36,383 nucleotides of DNA from Klebsormidium nitens (GCA_000708835.1 DF237664.1:5097-41479); one strand, 5' to 3'; counted from the first letter of the stretch, positions 11,540 through 25,093 are shown. Program-made: numbers and translations. The notes: generated from the letters alone by a model not told the origin.

Positions 11540-14500
11540 CTACAGATTCAGCTCTTGTTTCAGAGCCTCCAAGAAAGCACGGGTATCTTCTGGCGATCCT
11601 ACGCTCGCTCGAAGGTAATTGTCCCATACCTCAAGAGAGCTTCGACAGGCGCCAATCAGGATCCCCTTCTTTGCCAACGCCTGCAGAGTCATGCAACCGT
11701 CAGCAACGCACAGGATGCAGACTCGATTGACATGAGCGAGCGAAGAGATGCATCTCATCGCTTCCAAAAGTTCACAATCAGCATTTGATGGTTATGCCAA
11801 GCCTGCGTGACAGGATGAAGGTACCCACGAAAGTGAAGTGCTAACGAGCGACGAAAAGCTTATTTAGAAACTCACAGCTATAACGGTTGTCGCTAATCTG
11901 TCCACCCTGAATGCCACGAAGTTGGCTTCGGTCGGAAGAACATGCAGCCCTAGCGAGCTGCACAGAATGGACACAGACATGATGGAACGCATCAGCCCGT
12001 GCAGCCTACCGGATGTGGAGACATTCCTCCGACATTGCAGCAGCACCAAAGAGGCGCCCTATGTGCAAAGCGAGGATCCCACTGACAATCTGGTGAACTG
12101 CACACGTGCTGACACGTACGGAAGTCGAAAACGGCTTGTGTAAACAAAGAGAAGCCTAACGACGCAGGTCTCTGATCTGGGTCAGTACTGATGGTCAAGG
12201 GGCGTTTGGAATCGGCCGCTGACCTCGTCTCCACATCTAATTACGATTGACACCAAACGCCTTTTGAAAAAGAAAGGAACGTTCCAACAATGCAACTGGT
12301 TCGTACGTGCCAGAACTCCTGGCGTGCAATTCATCAGCTGGAACAATCAGTGGGTTTGGACAACGAACCGAAAGCTATCACTGATGAAGAGGCAGCTGGG
12401 CACTATATCGGGGTGTGCGATCTGGAAAGTGATGACCTAAGCAAGGGGAAGAAGTCATTTCAAGGCTACGCTCAAGACGCAGAAGAACCCGGCCAAACAA
12501 AGTAGGCTAACCGTAAGCTATCGGCGAGCGCCTCCCGGTGCTTGACCGTTTCTTGGACGAGCCAGTCGCTGTACGGCTGGTCCGAAAGCGCGGCTTCTGC
12601 CGCCACCTGTACGAGAACGGTCGGGTTTAGAACTGGTTCAGGTTATGACCCATAATGAGTGCAATCAATTTCGTGCGCCTCCTCGCATTACATGTCGATA
12701 AGTGAATATGATGTCAATGTTGACAATGAAGGTCATAATGGTGAAATATATTGACATAACCGAAGGATTGGCAGGAAAGTATAGAGGATGTCGGCACAGT
12801 CATCGTCCAGACAGAGTGGAAACGAGTACACAGCTTTCCATTTGAACTCCTTACCAGATCAAAAGAAGTGCACCTAAAGCAAGCCGAAAGCAGACAATAT
12901 AAGGGACAAGAGGCGTCGGTAGGAGGATGAAAGGTACATCGGAGGAGACAGAGAAATTGCAAAGAGCCGGCCCTCGAAACTCACCTGGCTGAGCAGCCCC
13001 ACGGGAAAGATGGGCGTGACTTTCCGGAATGACTCCGCCAGGGCTTGCGAGCTGCACAGGACGTACCCCACGCGCATGCCCGCGATCCCGTACGCTTTCG
13101 AGAGCGTGCGCAGCACGATCCAGGGCCCTATAAGAAGAGTTTACGAATCACTTGAAAATTCACGAGTAATGAGCTGTATGATGTATGAGGTCATTTACCG
13201 AGCCAAAACAAATCAAAGACCTGATTGAATACTAATGCGCTCCGCCTCCGAACCCACCCTTACCCCCACTCTAATCCCACCCAGTCCCCGGAGGTGACGT
13301 CATGATTCATACGCTACAAATCCTCTGGCATCGAACGTTCTCAATTCACATGACGGCCGTAGGCTTGGCTGATCGCAGCATTTGCATTGAAGAGCGCGGA
13401 CAGAGCTCACTTGGATGCTCTCAGTCGCTTGCGTCGAAATTCCCGTCATCATTTTGAGAATCATGAGGATGAGCTGACATCGTTTTAACAGTCTGGCGTC
13501 CAGTGCGATCTTAACGAACCAGTCGTGGTCACACCGTCGGGTTTGAGTGTTCCTCGTAGGAGCCCTTGAGAGGCGAAACTTAAGCGAAACGCCGTAAGGT
13601 TCTCCAGTCTATGCTGACTCCATCTTCGGCGCCTGAGCTGGGCAGGTCAGCGAATACAGCCGACAGAGTTGTTGTCGGACTAGTGTATCACTTCCACCCC
13701 AAAAACAGCTATCATTGTGTGAGATCTTCGCCCCGATTGAGTAGAGCGGGGGCCACCAGCGAATATCCTTTCGACGCAATTCTATTCCAGATCGAAGACC
13801 CGCTTCTCAGATCTCAACTGATGCCCCAGCCAATAGCCCAAATGTTTTTGGCCCGCCAAGAAACCCTCAATCCGAAGCCGCCGGAATTTGACTTGGCGGT
13901 CTCACCTCGTCTGTGCTTTCGAAGGATTTCTAAATTGTCGGGCCCGCCCGAGTGCTTGGCGAATTCGCAGTACGCCTAGTTGAAACGAGGATAACGTCAG
14001 CCACTTTGTTCCAAGTTTCTTCGTAATGAGGAACCTTCTCTGATCGAGTAGAATCTATCCAGTGTAGTAACCTCCAATCACGGACGGCGAAGCAGGTCGA
14101 CACGTGCACAGACTACTTTCGCGCTCAAACAAGGAAATGGACACTACGGCGACTTCTCACAAAGAAAGCCTTGTGGGAGATATTCAGGAGCGGCCTCTCA
14201 CATCGTCCAACACCAGGAGGACGGAGTCGGGCAAGCGTTCCGCCAGGAGTCGAACCTCGGGCTCCTGAAGTATCGCTCCCTGAGAAGAAAGCGACAGTGA
14301 ACTTTTATCGTAAGTAGCCTGGGCCGCAAGCGAGTGTTTCCTACGAGTGGGAGTCAGTAAGACATGGAAAGTTGACAGCGTACAAAGTTTGCAGGGGCAA
14401 ATGATGTCGTTCACATTCCGCATTGGACGGGCCAGAATCCACCCCGGTATGGCCGAGGCAAACGCTTCAAGTAACCAAGGGAAACGTTGCCTGCAGTTTG

Positions 14501-16500
14501 GCTACTCGATATTTGACTGCAATTCATTGAGAAGGATGAACTGAGCAGAACGAACTCACTGTTGGATTATTTGGAGACGAGACAAAGACTGCAGTCGTGG
14601 AGTCAGTGACGGCATCAATCATGGCCTCCACTGAGTTGGCGCCGTCCTCACGCAGAGGAATCAACAGGGTCTGCGAGCCACTGTGACATCACTGTCAGGC
14701 TGCGTGGCTTGATTTGTGGGACAGAGGGGCTCTACGCACTTTGTATACACGCTTTTGAAGGCAGTCTGTCATTGACACTTCCCTAGCAAACTTATCGTGT
14801 CTCCAGCAATATGAGTGAGTCCCATACGCTGTCAGTATCTTCACAACAGCGGCGCAGCGTCTAGCATCTGCGGTCTTCATGATCCACAGAACTAGGCAAG
14901 GCACAGTTCCGTAAGTGGCAAGCGCCTGAGGAGGCGACGCCAAGCGAAAAAGTCTTTCAAAATTGGCAACCGATTCTCACCTCTGCTCCTGCAGTCTCTG
15001 CAGCCCTTAGATAGCTGGGGAATGATGGCTCGGGGAGGACAACCGACCGGCCTTCTCCCAGGAACAGCTCCCCAATGATCTGCACAATAACGTGGACTCT
15101 AGTCTCTGCGAGCTTCTGCTACTTCTAAGCTCAAAACCCGGAAAAGTTGCTTTTGCTTTCTCCACGCTCTAAACGATCCCCATCAAGTTCCTCTCCGCCA
15201 AGTTCCTCTTAAGGAAATCTCTTGTTGGGACCTTGGTTATGCTTTTGACACATACTGAGGTTTGTTGCTTCCTTTTGAGTGTTTCAGAACTTACCGATAT
15301 GCCCTGGTCAGAGCCATTTGTGACAACAATCTGTCCCACAGGGAAGCTGAGCCGTTCGGCCAAAACCTTCGTGATGCCCCTGGCCTTTGGGTCTGGATAG
15401 CGGTTGACTGTACTGCAGGCCTTCTGAATCGCCTCCACTACCTTGCATACGGAGAAGAGGCAGAATGTTGTTCAACTTACACAGAATCTCAGTAGAAAAG
15501 AGATGCCAGTTTAGCGGAAAGGACACAGGCAGATGATGCTGCAGAGCATGAAGCACACCGACTTCGAACATGCAAAAGACACACTAAGAAGGAATGCAAG
15601 AGCTACACAAAGGGCCTGTTTAGACACTAGAACCAGAGGCAAAAGATCATCTTTTAAGGAACTGGACAATCAGAGCTTCTCTCAACTTGTATTGAAACAG
15701 CCTCTTGCCAGTGCTTCTGTGTTGTTGATCAAGTCTCACCTTAGGAGAGGGAGGAAGGAAGCTTTCGTTTAGGTGCAGGCGTCGAATGGGGCCATCAAAG
15801 GCTCCACCCTGAAGGTCCTGATCAGCAGGTGGATAGTGGACGTCCGGAATTGCCGCCTGGTAAGTGCAGGAAAAAGCGCAAAAAGGATGGCTTTGAAAGG
15901 TTCACCATACGTTCATCATACCACCTTTCAGAGAATTGCTTGAACTATGGTGACAAAGCTGCAGACCAGAACGACATGAGCCATTTGAGTGATGCACTGG
16001 ACCAGGTCCTTTCTCAGGACTCATTGCATATGCAGGCAATCGAAGCAAGGGCAAATGTTAAGCGTGATTATTTACTACTTACGGGTCCAGCGTTGACGAA
16101 CATGGTGAAAGCCTTGGCAGCTAAACAATGCTCCGCTTCTTCGCCCTTTCACCTCTATTAAGCGGAACCAAAAAGTTTCTCATGAAAGATGTTTTCTGTA
16201 AGCTTATAATACTACTACTTGTAGTACTAGTACACTCTTGACCCAGTCTTGATACGTTCGATCGCGGCAGCTGCTCAATTTCGCTTCCAGTGGTGCACCA
16301 CCAGGAGCACTTAAGAAAATGGGGAAATTTTGCCACCACTTCAAAAAGCACCAGCAGATTGTACAATTGTCAATAACCTATGCGTCCGCCAATTTTTTCC
16401 CTTCCAAAAAGCGATTTCAAGACGACGTCCAGCGGTGTACCTCTTCACCACTGCTGACGGAATGGGCGTCTCCTCTCAAACTTAAAGGAATTGCGCCCAT
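11540..16500 (-). CDS. Histidinol-phosphate aminotransferase-like, PLP fold-type I enzyme
   Basis: Twelve exons: 16500-16449, 16120-16083, 15856-15740, 15441-15295, 15079-14981, 14670-14560, 14279-14202, 13975-13906, 13127-12985, 12606-12512, 11957-11876, 11680-11540; phases join and give 390 aa. Exons 3-12 are strongly supported; the first two (52 and 38 nt) were chosen because their phases fit and exon 2 has a GTAAGT donor, so the N-terminus is tentative. Landmarks: LHLNES and VNRYPDPKAR near the N-terminus, NGSDQ (111-115), SSPNNPTG with Asn186 region, VLDDAYCEF, TLSKAYG with Lys248 as the expected PLP Schiff-base lysine, and YLRASVGSPEDT with Arg368 for substrate carboxylate. Expected reaction: imidazole-acetol phosphate plus glutamate to histidinol phosphate in histidine synthesis. 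GSDQ replaces the usual GSDE. No obvious plastid transit peptide in this model. A related aminotransferase activity is possible. Confidence 0.85.
13238..13290. repeat. C-rich telomere-like element, copy 1 (aminotransferase intron 8)
   Basis: The sequence cgctccgcctccgaacccac, continuing as C-rich steps (ccttaccccc, actctaatcc), closely matches the start of the element at 20562-20620 inside the neighbouring PDH gene. The shared core is gctccgcNtccgaacccacc followed by CCCTAA-like C-rich steps. Confidence 0.6.
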
Positions 16501-17047
16501 TCATGTGCGGACCTTTAAGTTCAACCTTGGTCAAAATTCAAATTGAAAACGGCCTCTGCCTGAGCAGGCTCCTGCCTTGGCACTGGCAGCTCAAGTCAAC
16601 TGTCTGCGAATAAGGCGGCTTGGAACTTCAAAGTAGTCTGCGCAGCTTTTAGTCCACGTCAGTAAGTTGTGCTCATTCTAGCCTAGGGATGTCCGGAATC
16701 AGAAGTCCTTAAAAGGTTTATAAGCACGTCAACCTAGTTCCAGCCTGGAGGAAGCCTCAAAATTTTGCTAGTGCGGTTTGGGGCGGCCGACATATTTAAT
16801 TATCAACAGTGCCTGCAGCCAGGACGCCATTGCTCCTGCGCTGAGCTCCTTGCGCAAAGGTTGATTTCAGATTCACCAACTTCTGATCGGCTTTTGATCC
16901 AGCATTTACGCACCTGATTTTGTAGTCCAGCTGCTGGCATGCATAGGTGATTCGCACTGTCATCCAAGGGGTGTGGCTTTGAGGGAGAAGCTCCAAGTCC
17001 GATACACGCAATCGGAGCTAATAGCTGGGGTCTAGGGTCAAGTCAAG
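16501..17047. promoter_or_regulatory. Divergent intergenic region, probable shared promoter of aminotransferase and PDH E1 beta
   Basis: This 547-bp gap lies between the tentative aminotransferase start (16500, -) and the PDH E1 beta start (17048, +). A minus-strand frame near 17011-16796 is open but has no domain, and its phase does not fit the gene downstream. Promoter elements could not be assigned. If the aminotransferase start is further upstream, the shared region is shorter. Confidence 0.4.
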
Positions 17048-20000
17048 ATGCAGGCTTTGCGCAGGAGTCTGCATTCGTCCCTTCTTCGACAGGCGGACGT
17101 AAGCGTAGCAAAACTCACTTCGTTTTGCGGCTTAGATCCCGCCAGATCCTTGAGAGCGTGATTGCTTTTTTGCCGGCCAATCCTCAGCGGTCTTGTATAT
17201 GTTATTGTCTTGCCATGCTCTGCAGCGATTGGCTAAAGGGTTTTCTTGTGGCATCTACGAGCTGCTTGAATCCATGTATCTTTGCCAACGACATTAAAAG
17301 CCTTTTGTGCTTTCAATTCAGGGCATACTTAATTCTCAGCCCGCTCATTTCTCTGTTGGCAGATCTCTGGTAAAGGTGCACCTGCCATTGGCGCAGCGTG
17401 GTCGTCTTTGAGGAAATATGCATCAACCCCGGCGGACACGAAGGTGCTTGCGTTTCCTCAACTTTTGATGAAGGTTTCTGGTGTGTCGATCGTATCGGAG
17501 TCAATGCTAGGGCATGAACCATGCCTCTGAGCAATGCATCTCAGCAAGTCCTCATGGGGCTCGTCGATCGCAGCCAATTGGCAGCTACTAGGTGTGGAGA
17601 GCAGCACCATGTGCTGTGCATGTTTGATCATATTGCTTAGGAGGGCAGACTATCTGCAATTGCCGCCGTTCTTGCGTTCACCAACCTGTCGGGGTTTTGT
17701 CATTCACTCAAACATGATGTGATTTCACAGATGACGGTTCGTGAGGGGCTGAATTCAGCCCTCGATGAGGAGATGGCCTATGATGACAAGGTTTTCATTA
17801 TTGGGGAAGAGGTTGGTGAATACCAGGGCGCTTACAAGGTGAGTACCTTAGACGTCTTGTCGACTTAAATTCCAGGAGAATATCAGTCAGCTTTGTCTTT
17901 GTTTGGAGCAACAACAAAGCTGAATGATACAATGACAAAGCTGAGCGATGCAAGGAGGTCTGATGGCCGCGTTCTACGATCTAGTCCGCGTCGAGATTCT
18001 GTCCTCAATGGAATTCACAGCATTGAGCGCTACTCTGCCCACTTTCAATCATTGAGCGTGTGATCCTACTTTGTCTTACTTTCCACCATCGGATGCACTC
18101 ATAGAATTACCCATGATTGGCATTGTGCAGATTACCAAGGGCCTCCTTCAAAAGTATGGCCCAGAAAGAGTGCGGGACACTCCAATCACGGAGGTAAGGA
18201 AGTGGATCATCGCATTTTCAAAAATGGGATAGTAAACTTGTCGCAAAACTGCATGGACGATACGTGAGAGCAGTACGAAGAGCCTTTTGAGGACGAGCCC
18301 CCTCGTCCTGACCTGCCCGCGAAGTAGTCTACACGGCAAAATCTTGATCTCCTTGGGCAGGCATTGGTACTCAAACTTCCCCAGAGAACCTCAGTAGATC
18401 TGCAGAGCAATAAAAGCCACTTGCATAGGATCACTGCAACCGCTGGCTTAGCCTGCAACTTCAGCAAGGGCATCAGGTTTCGCACTTTTTGAAATTTGCA
18501 GAATCAGCCAGCTCTGATGCTTGTAGTGTGTAGAATAACTGTACTGTGTCTTCTCCTCTGTGCAGGCTGGATTTACGGGACTAGGTGTGGGAGCCGCCTT
18601 CTACGGGCTGAAGCCAATTGTGGAGTTTATGACGTTCAACTTCGCCATGCAGGTAAGCCGCTTGTACTTTTTGCTTAAGTACCCACTGGCTCTTTGGCTT
18701 CTTCTGCACGGACCTCTCTCTGAAGTACGCTGCAGTCTTCACTTTTCAGAGCGGCCAGTGATGAATCCAGACTGGCAATCTTTGACTAGACAACTTCGGA
18801 AAGAGGTATCAGACAAGGTCCCCTGTGGTGCCCAAATGTTTCCTCATGGATACAAAGGAATAAAAGTCTGCAGGAATCTTTTTCTTGCCGAGAAAGGGAT
18901 CGTCGGCAATATCGAGAAGGCTTTCTTGACCTTGGTTTAGCCAAACCGCTTGAACTTGGACGTTTGATTAGATTGGGGCATATCCAGATCGGAAGTTTTC
19001 CGCTCCCTTCTAAACCTTGGGACCTTCGTTGCAGGCGATTGACCACATCATCAACTCTGCGGCCAAGAGCCACTACATGTCCGGGGGGCAGCTGACGGTG
19101 CCAATTGTGTTCCGGGGTCCTAACGGCGCGGCGGCCGGTGTTGCAGCCCAGCACTCACAGGTAAGCTCTTATCGATACTCTGATTATTGCGACAAAATGT
19201 GTGTAATCCTGACTTCCTTGTCGCTTTTTATTTTAGGTGTCTATGGCTTTCTAGTCGTGCTGGTGATCTGGCATGCAGAATGACCGTTAGGTTGAAGGCA
19301 GACGCGGCCCTTTGTCTGGGCCTCTCGTACCCGGATTGCTCGACAATCCATATTGAAAACGCCAGGATCGTCCCGCAGTTCTACTGATGTCCACCGGATT
19401 ATGTGACCTTTGGCGTGTCTCACTCCATCACTCAATAGCGTCACTATTGCGAGTCTCCCCAGGACAATCAATTATCTGCGAGCACTATCAAAATGCCACT
19501 CGACCCCGGATCTCAAACGCGTATCTAACATTTGGATCTCAAACGCCAATGTTGCTCCCGTCTGCAGTGTTTCGCCGCCTGGTACGGCAGTTGTCCGGGC
19601 CTCAAAGTGCTGGCCCCTTACTCGGTGGAGGACGCCAGAGGCCTCATGAAAGCCGCCATCCGGGACCCCGACCCAGTGGTCTTCCTGGAGAACGAAATCA
19701 TGTGAGCGGTGCTGACATCTGTTCATTCGTCCCTGAGCGTTTGTTGCGTTTGAAAGCGTCGCTTGCAATACATTCTAACGAAGAATGGATATATTGCATC
19801 CGACAGGATGCCTTCTCAGTTGCCCCGTTTCAAAATATTTGAACGTTGTGGTCACACGTAAGGCTGTGGCATGCACAATACGCCGGACAGCAGCAGGAAC
19901 GGGGTGCGGCACGGACAACGAGCGGTCCGTCAAAGAGCCTCGAGCTGCTTGGTCTTTTCGTGTCATTTCGAGCTAACAATGGCTTGTCAAGATAGTTGCT

Positions 20001-22901
20001 TGCGAAACCTGTACGACGCCAGGCCAAGCGAAAAGATTAGTGCCGAAAATGGTACGACGTTGTGCTGGCTGAAACTCGTTTCAGTTCCTGTCGACTTATT
20101 GGTCTCCTCCTTTGCAGGTATGGCGAGTCATTTGCAGTGTCGAAGGAGGTGCTGGATCCGAACTTCTTGCTGCCGATTGGAAAGGCCAAGGTGAGCATTA
20201 GGTCAAAACGACTCAAAACGTCCAGGATTTGGTGTCTTGTAATGTTCGTCTGGGAGTTTGCTGCAGTGGGCGTCTTGACTTTGGCAGTTCTGAGTTCTAG
20301 CAATTAGATAGGGGCTATTGGAGGTATAGTTGTCACGATCACGACTCAGGTCCTTGGTCGTCTGCACTGTAACGGCACAATCTGTTCGTTTTTGACTGCT
20401 TTAGCCCCTTGGATATAAGTCATACCCTACTCAAGTGCGGGCCATGAACATCCTGCCTTGATTCCGTCTCAAAGTTATGCTTCCATAAACAACAAGCCCC
20501 ATCATTAGTTAGTCATTTACAGGGCAAAGTCAAACCTAAAACCCTAACCCTGACATCCACTTGCTCCGCATCCGAACCCACCCTAACCCCACCCTAACCC
20601 CCGCCCTGACCCCACCCATCTTCCGGGATTGTGCGGACGATGTAAGAAGCTCAGTATTCCCGGAATCGAATTTGATCTCTTCTTTCCTCCGAGGGTTTAC
20701 TTCTTCAGACGGCTAGTCCTTGATGCTGACCAAGCACGCTACCCTTGCATCGTACAGATTGAGCGGGAAGGGAGTGACGTCACCCTGGTGTCGTTCTCCA
20801 AGATGGTCGGGTTCTGCTTGAAGGCAGCGGAGGAGCTGGAGAAGGAGGGGATCAGTGCGGAGGTGGGGCTCACTTTCCCAGGTTCCTTACAGCCGGCTGA
20901 CTGTTTCTAAATCGTTTCCACCTTCCTTGCTCTTCCAGAAGTATTCATGGAGCAATGATTCGAGAATCCGGCTTAAGCTATCTGCTCTTCCTTCATGATG
21001 CTGCTCGAGGACTACCTGGAAGGCAGCAGAAAAGACGTGGGCTGCAATTCAAGTGCTGCAATTCCAGCGACTGTGGGGATGTTTTCAGACTCTGTGAAAA
21101 GCAAAACTTCTCTTCGCAATGAACCACGCCTTGTGCAACTAATGTAGCACAGATTCGGTCCTCAGCGACTCCGCAGGACGTCAATCCATCTCAAGTCGTC
21201 CAGTCGTCCAGGCAGGGCTTTTTCTCTGCAGTCGGTGTCACGCACATTCACCACTTCTGAGACAGGGCACTAAGTAACTCCATGCTTGGACGGCCTGATC
21301 GCTATGCCAGGTGGCGAAACGCCATTGGACCCCCCTGTAACTAGTGCGGGCGGTTTTTGTGCCAGGTGATCAACCTGCGGTCCATCCGCCCGCTTGATCG
21401 CGAGACCATCAACAAGTCGGTGAGGAAGACGTCGCGGCTGGTGGCCGTCGAGGAGGGCTGGCCCCAGCACGGGGTCGCATCGGAAGTCATGTGAGCCTGC
21501 AAACTTTTTCTTGACGTTTTAGAGTCTTGGCGTTTGGCGTTTCGGGGGGCCTAAAAGTTCGAAATATGCAAGAAGTGCTGTACTCAGACAAGGGTCTTGC
21601 GGGGCTGTGTTTGAGACGCACTCGAGCATCAAGATAAGACATGCGCTAAAGAGGATTGCAGAGAGCGAAACCCCTGGCGCCTCCATGCCTCGGGTTCCCA
21701 GGTTCGAACAACAAGAGTATGAAGGGTATGATTGCAGGTGACATATGCGCTGACGCTGACGTTCGCGCTGACGCTGTTGTGTGCTGGTGCGCAGCGCGAG
21801 CGTGACGGAGGACAGCTTTGAGTACCTGGACGCCGCTCCTGAGAGGATCACCGGCGCTGACGTCCCCATGCCGTATGCCGCCAACCTAGAGAAAATGGCG
21901 GTGCCTCAGGTTCGCTTTCTTGTCCATGTCTTCGCTTCGTTTCTTCCTTGGCCCAAAAAAGGAAAAGAACGGCTGATCTTGCTGCTTTTTGGAAGAATCC
22001 ACTTTTCCTTGTTCCCTACGGGGAACAAAGTCGTAAGTTGGTTCATATGCTCCTCAAAGGAAATCTGATACTTTGTCGAGACAATCCGGTTTCTCCGTTT
22101 TTTCTTTTGAGGTCCTTAAGGAAGCGAGTTTTCTGTCTGCTGTCAGCAGGGACGCATTCCTTTTCGTGCATACAACAGTTTTCGCCTTCTCCTCGGATAG
22201 ATAAGCTGCTGTCCAGGTCGGCTGAACGACTCTGGACACTGACCGTCCCATCTCAGCATGCCGTTCTGCTCCTGGCTGGGTCTTCTGAGTGTCCGGAAGA
22301 GTTTCCCCTGTACTTTTACCCAAACAGCTGACCTGCTGCCCACTTCCCTCACTGCTCGCAAATGTCAATCTTCTCTTAAGCACAAAAAGGGTCTTCATGT
22401 TTGCGGCAGAGCCGCTTTTCTTCTTTCTGTAGCATCATTGGTGCAACATTCTTCGCAAGCCACAACAGTTTCACCGTGAATAGGTTATGCCCTTTTGATC
22501 CACCCGACTGCGTGAATTGCAAGCGAGTAAGGTAGAGCCGCACTCCTCGGATGGTTGGAGGAATCTGTTTGTTTCTGCTGGGCCTTAATGTGTTGAGGCA
22601 GAAATCGGGAAATAAGGTTCCGGCAAGCAGGAAGGTTGTTTGCCAAAGGTTCACAGGAGACAATACGAAGGCAGCGCTCAGTGGACAGCTGACTTTGCTT
22701 CGAATCCTTAGGTTTGAGAGAATTCGCCACTATCGGGGTCTGCAGCAAATGTCCCCTTACAAAACAAGACTTATAAGGTCCAAAAGCGAAGCATTTGGCG
22801 GGATGCCCCAATTGATCCCTTCTTGCCTACAGATTCCTGATATCATCCGGGCGGTCAAGCGGGTCTGCTACAGAGAAGTCCCCCAGCAGAAAGCAGCATG
22901 A
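17048..22901 (+). CDS. Pyruvate dehydrogenase E1 component subunit beta, mitochondrial
   Basis: Eleven exons: 17048-17098, 17731-17838, 18131-18193, 18566-18652, 19035-19160, 19568-19701, 20118-20190, 20758-20862, 21366-21490, 21795-21909, 22833-22901. The 1056 nt give 351 aa, close to the family norm. Exon 1 ([17 protein letters not shown]) is a basic, Ser/Leu-rich start typical of a mitochondrial presequence. The core follows: [29 protein letters not shown] with the thiamine-diphosphate-binding Glu, [32 protein letters not shown] with the active-site His, then [12 protein letters not shown] and [14 protein letters not shown]. With E1 alpha it decarboxylates pyruvate and acetylates the lipoyl group of E2. 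The IEREG...SFSKMVG block is plant-mitochondrial in style. Exon 8 ends at a weak donor (GAG|gtgggg). The 17-residue presequence is short, and one more small exon in the 632-bp first intron cannot be excluded. Confidence 0.96.
20538..20620. repeat. C-rich telomere-like element, copy 2 (PDH intron 7)
   Basis: The sequence aaaccctaaccctg is followed by gctccgcatccgaacccacc, then repeated ctaaccccac steps. The second half matches the element in the aminotransferase intron at 13238-13290. It lies inside the 567-bp intron between PDH exons 7 and 8. Confidence 0.65.
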
Positions 22902-25093
22902 GGTGACCCTTGGTTCCAAGTACACTGACATTATCGTGGTTTAGGTGCTGTGCAAACATTTGCGATAAGAAGTCTAGCCGTTTGTTCCTTCAATTCACAC
23001 TTACTCTGGGGAACCGTATCGCAAAAGGTTGGGACAATCTATTCAACTTTGACCGCTTCCCTCTCAAATGGTCCGAGGGCTATTACTGCACATTTCGAGT
23101 GCTCCAGAGTTTGTGACTCTTGACTCTCGGATCCTTAACCTCGGTTCGTCGCCTGCTCTTGACCCAGTCCCGGAAGCATATCTCGAGTAGCAAGCGGAGC
23201 TGCAGCTGAGCAGTTTTGGAGCTGGACCGTACTTTGCCACTCAGCCTTGTTCGTGCATGCCCCAACGCCTTGTTACATTTCGGTGTAATTCAGACTGCTG
23301 CCACTACAGATGCCCATCCTCGTAACGTTGGTGGCAGTTGCACCCTGTCCGTGAATTCAGAATAGTTTCTTGCCCTGGAATCTGGAACGGGGATCCTAGG
23401 AAGAGCACTCTTCAATTTGCCAGGCCTTGTGTCCGGGTACATGGGCTTTCCCTGTATTGATACCTGTACAATTGATGCGCTGGGCAAAATGGGCGTCCAG
23501 TTGTGAATCTCGTCCTGGCTAGTTTGATGACACGGATCTGATGGACAGCCACTGCGACATCCGAATTGGCATAGGTATGGACCTTGTACCGACGGTCATG
23601 TGATGGGTTGCAAGGTTGAGCATGGTGCCCTGCTTAAGGTAGCTAACTACTGTAGCAGCAATCACCGAACAGCATGCTTCTCAGCACAGCGGCCATCTAA
23701 CTGTACACCTGACGCCAATTCTTTAGATCGATTATTCAATTGGTCTATTATTATTGCACGATCTAGCTCTTAGTATAGTACTACTAAAAGCTACATAGCG
23801 CTTTTACAACATGGAATGTACCAGGCGGCGCGCTGCCCCACCCATGCACGATGTCTTTATTTACGGGTTACAAATAAAAGGATATCGTACAACGCAACTT
23901 ATATATATGCTGTAGTATACATAATCACCTAGCTGCATGACCGACGGTCCATGCTGTGCTAGCGCTGCGGCCACGCATCGTACAGACTCGATGTGGTAAA
24001 TTCGACCAAATTGCAAACCTGTTGGAAGTACATCAACCGGGTACAAGGCAGGGTCATTGAATGCAGAAGTTTAAGTGCGGCCGCCGGTATATCCTAATGT
24101 AACGTCGAAAATGAAAGCTAGACTGCATGCAACTGGCTGATTCAGTGGCCTATTCAAAAGGCTAGCTAGGTCAACAGTTCCCAAATATCAAGTTACACAC
24201 AATTGCAGGGTAAATCGGGCCCACAGCCTGTGCATATGCGTTGATCTCCGCACATCCATTTTTTGGATCAGACCCCATGTGCAATACACGTTTATAAGCC
24301 CTGGCCGCCAGCTAGAGATGTAAGTACACAACCCGCATTGCCCGAAACCATGGACATGCCATGCGCACACGTGAGCGTACCATCGCGCTCTTGCCTGTTT
24401 TCCTAGCTTCAATCCTTTGAAACGTGGCCCCTCAAAATCCTTCCATTAATTTCAGCTGTTTAATGCACACTACCAACCTCGACATAGACGGTAGTTGCTC
24501 TAGCAGCAATTTGTTTTGTTCTGACGACGTAAAGATGGTGACAAGTTCACTACACTAAACTTAACGTCGTTCAAATCCTGCTGTACTCGACACAAACATT
24601 TGTGGCCCTCGTACTGCCATGCAGTACTCCAGGCAGATTTTTATTTCGGACAACCCTACTTTGGTACTACCCATGCATGCGCACTAAGCATCCAGATTCA
24701 TGTTTACAGGCCCCTTCTGTGCACTAGATTCAAAACGAGATCAGGACACTAACGTCCATGTAACTACCGAGCACGTGAGCATAGCACATCGAGTTTTTGT
24801 ACGGGTCCGACTGCTTTTGCTATGGAGGGCCACTTTCTTTCCATGTGGAGTGAGCTAGTACCTGGCCCCGACCACTTTTGTCCCAATTGAACAAGAAATT
24901 GAGCAGAAAACGGCCACTTCTTGTCCGTACTGACCGAAATAGACCGCACATTTCCTCCCACAAACGTCTGAGCCAGTGCGCACACCACAGCCGCATTCGT
25001 AATTCACGTACAGGCATCCACCGCTCGTAATGCAAGCAACACAGATGACCTTTTTCCAAGGTCTCGTTCTCCTTTCCACCGGTTCTCTCCTCG
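22902..25093. other. Intergenic region between convergent PDH E1 beta and FNDC3-like genes
   Basis: About 2.2 kb, the largest gene-free stretch. It must hold two 3' UTRs, but most of it is unexplained. The middle part (about 23690-24750) is more AT-rich, with a run of short palindromic words such as tagtatagtactactaaaag. No frame has a recognisable domain, and I see no terminal inverted repeats, transposase or RNA gene. Confidence 0.5.

Noticed and set aside
16121-16366. Minus-strand frame of 81 codons as the aminotransferase N-terminus
   Set aside because: Joining it to the next exon would need a 32-nt intron, too short to be credible; a pair of smaller phase-matched exons fits better.
23690-24750. 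Possible transposon remnant in the large intergenic gap
   Set aside because: No terminal repeats, target-site duplication or transposase-like frame could be seen; only AT-rich short palindromes.
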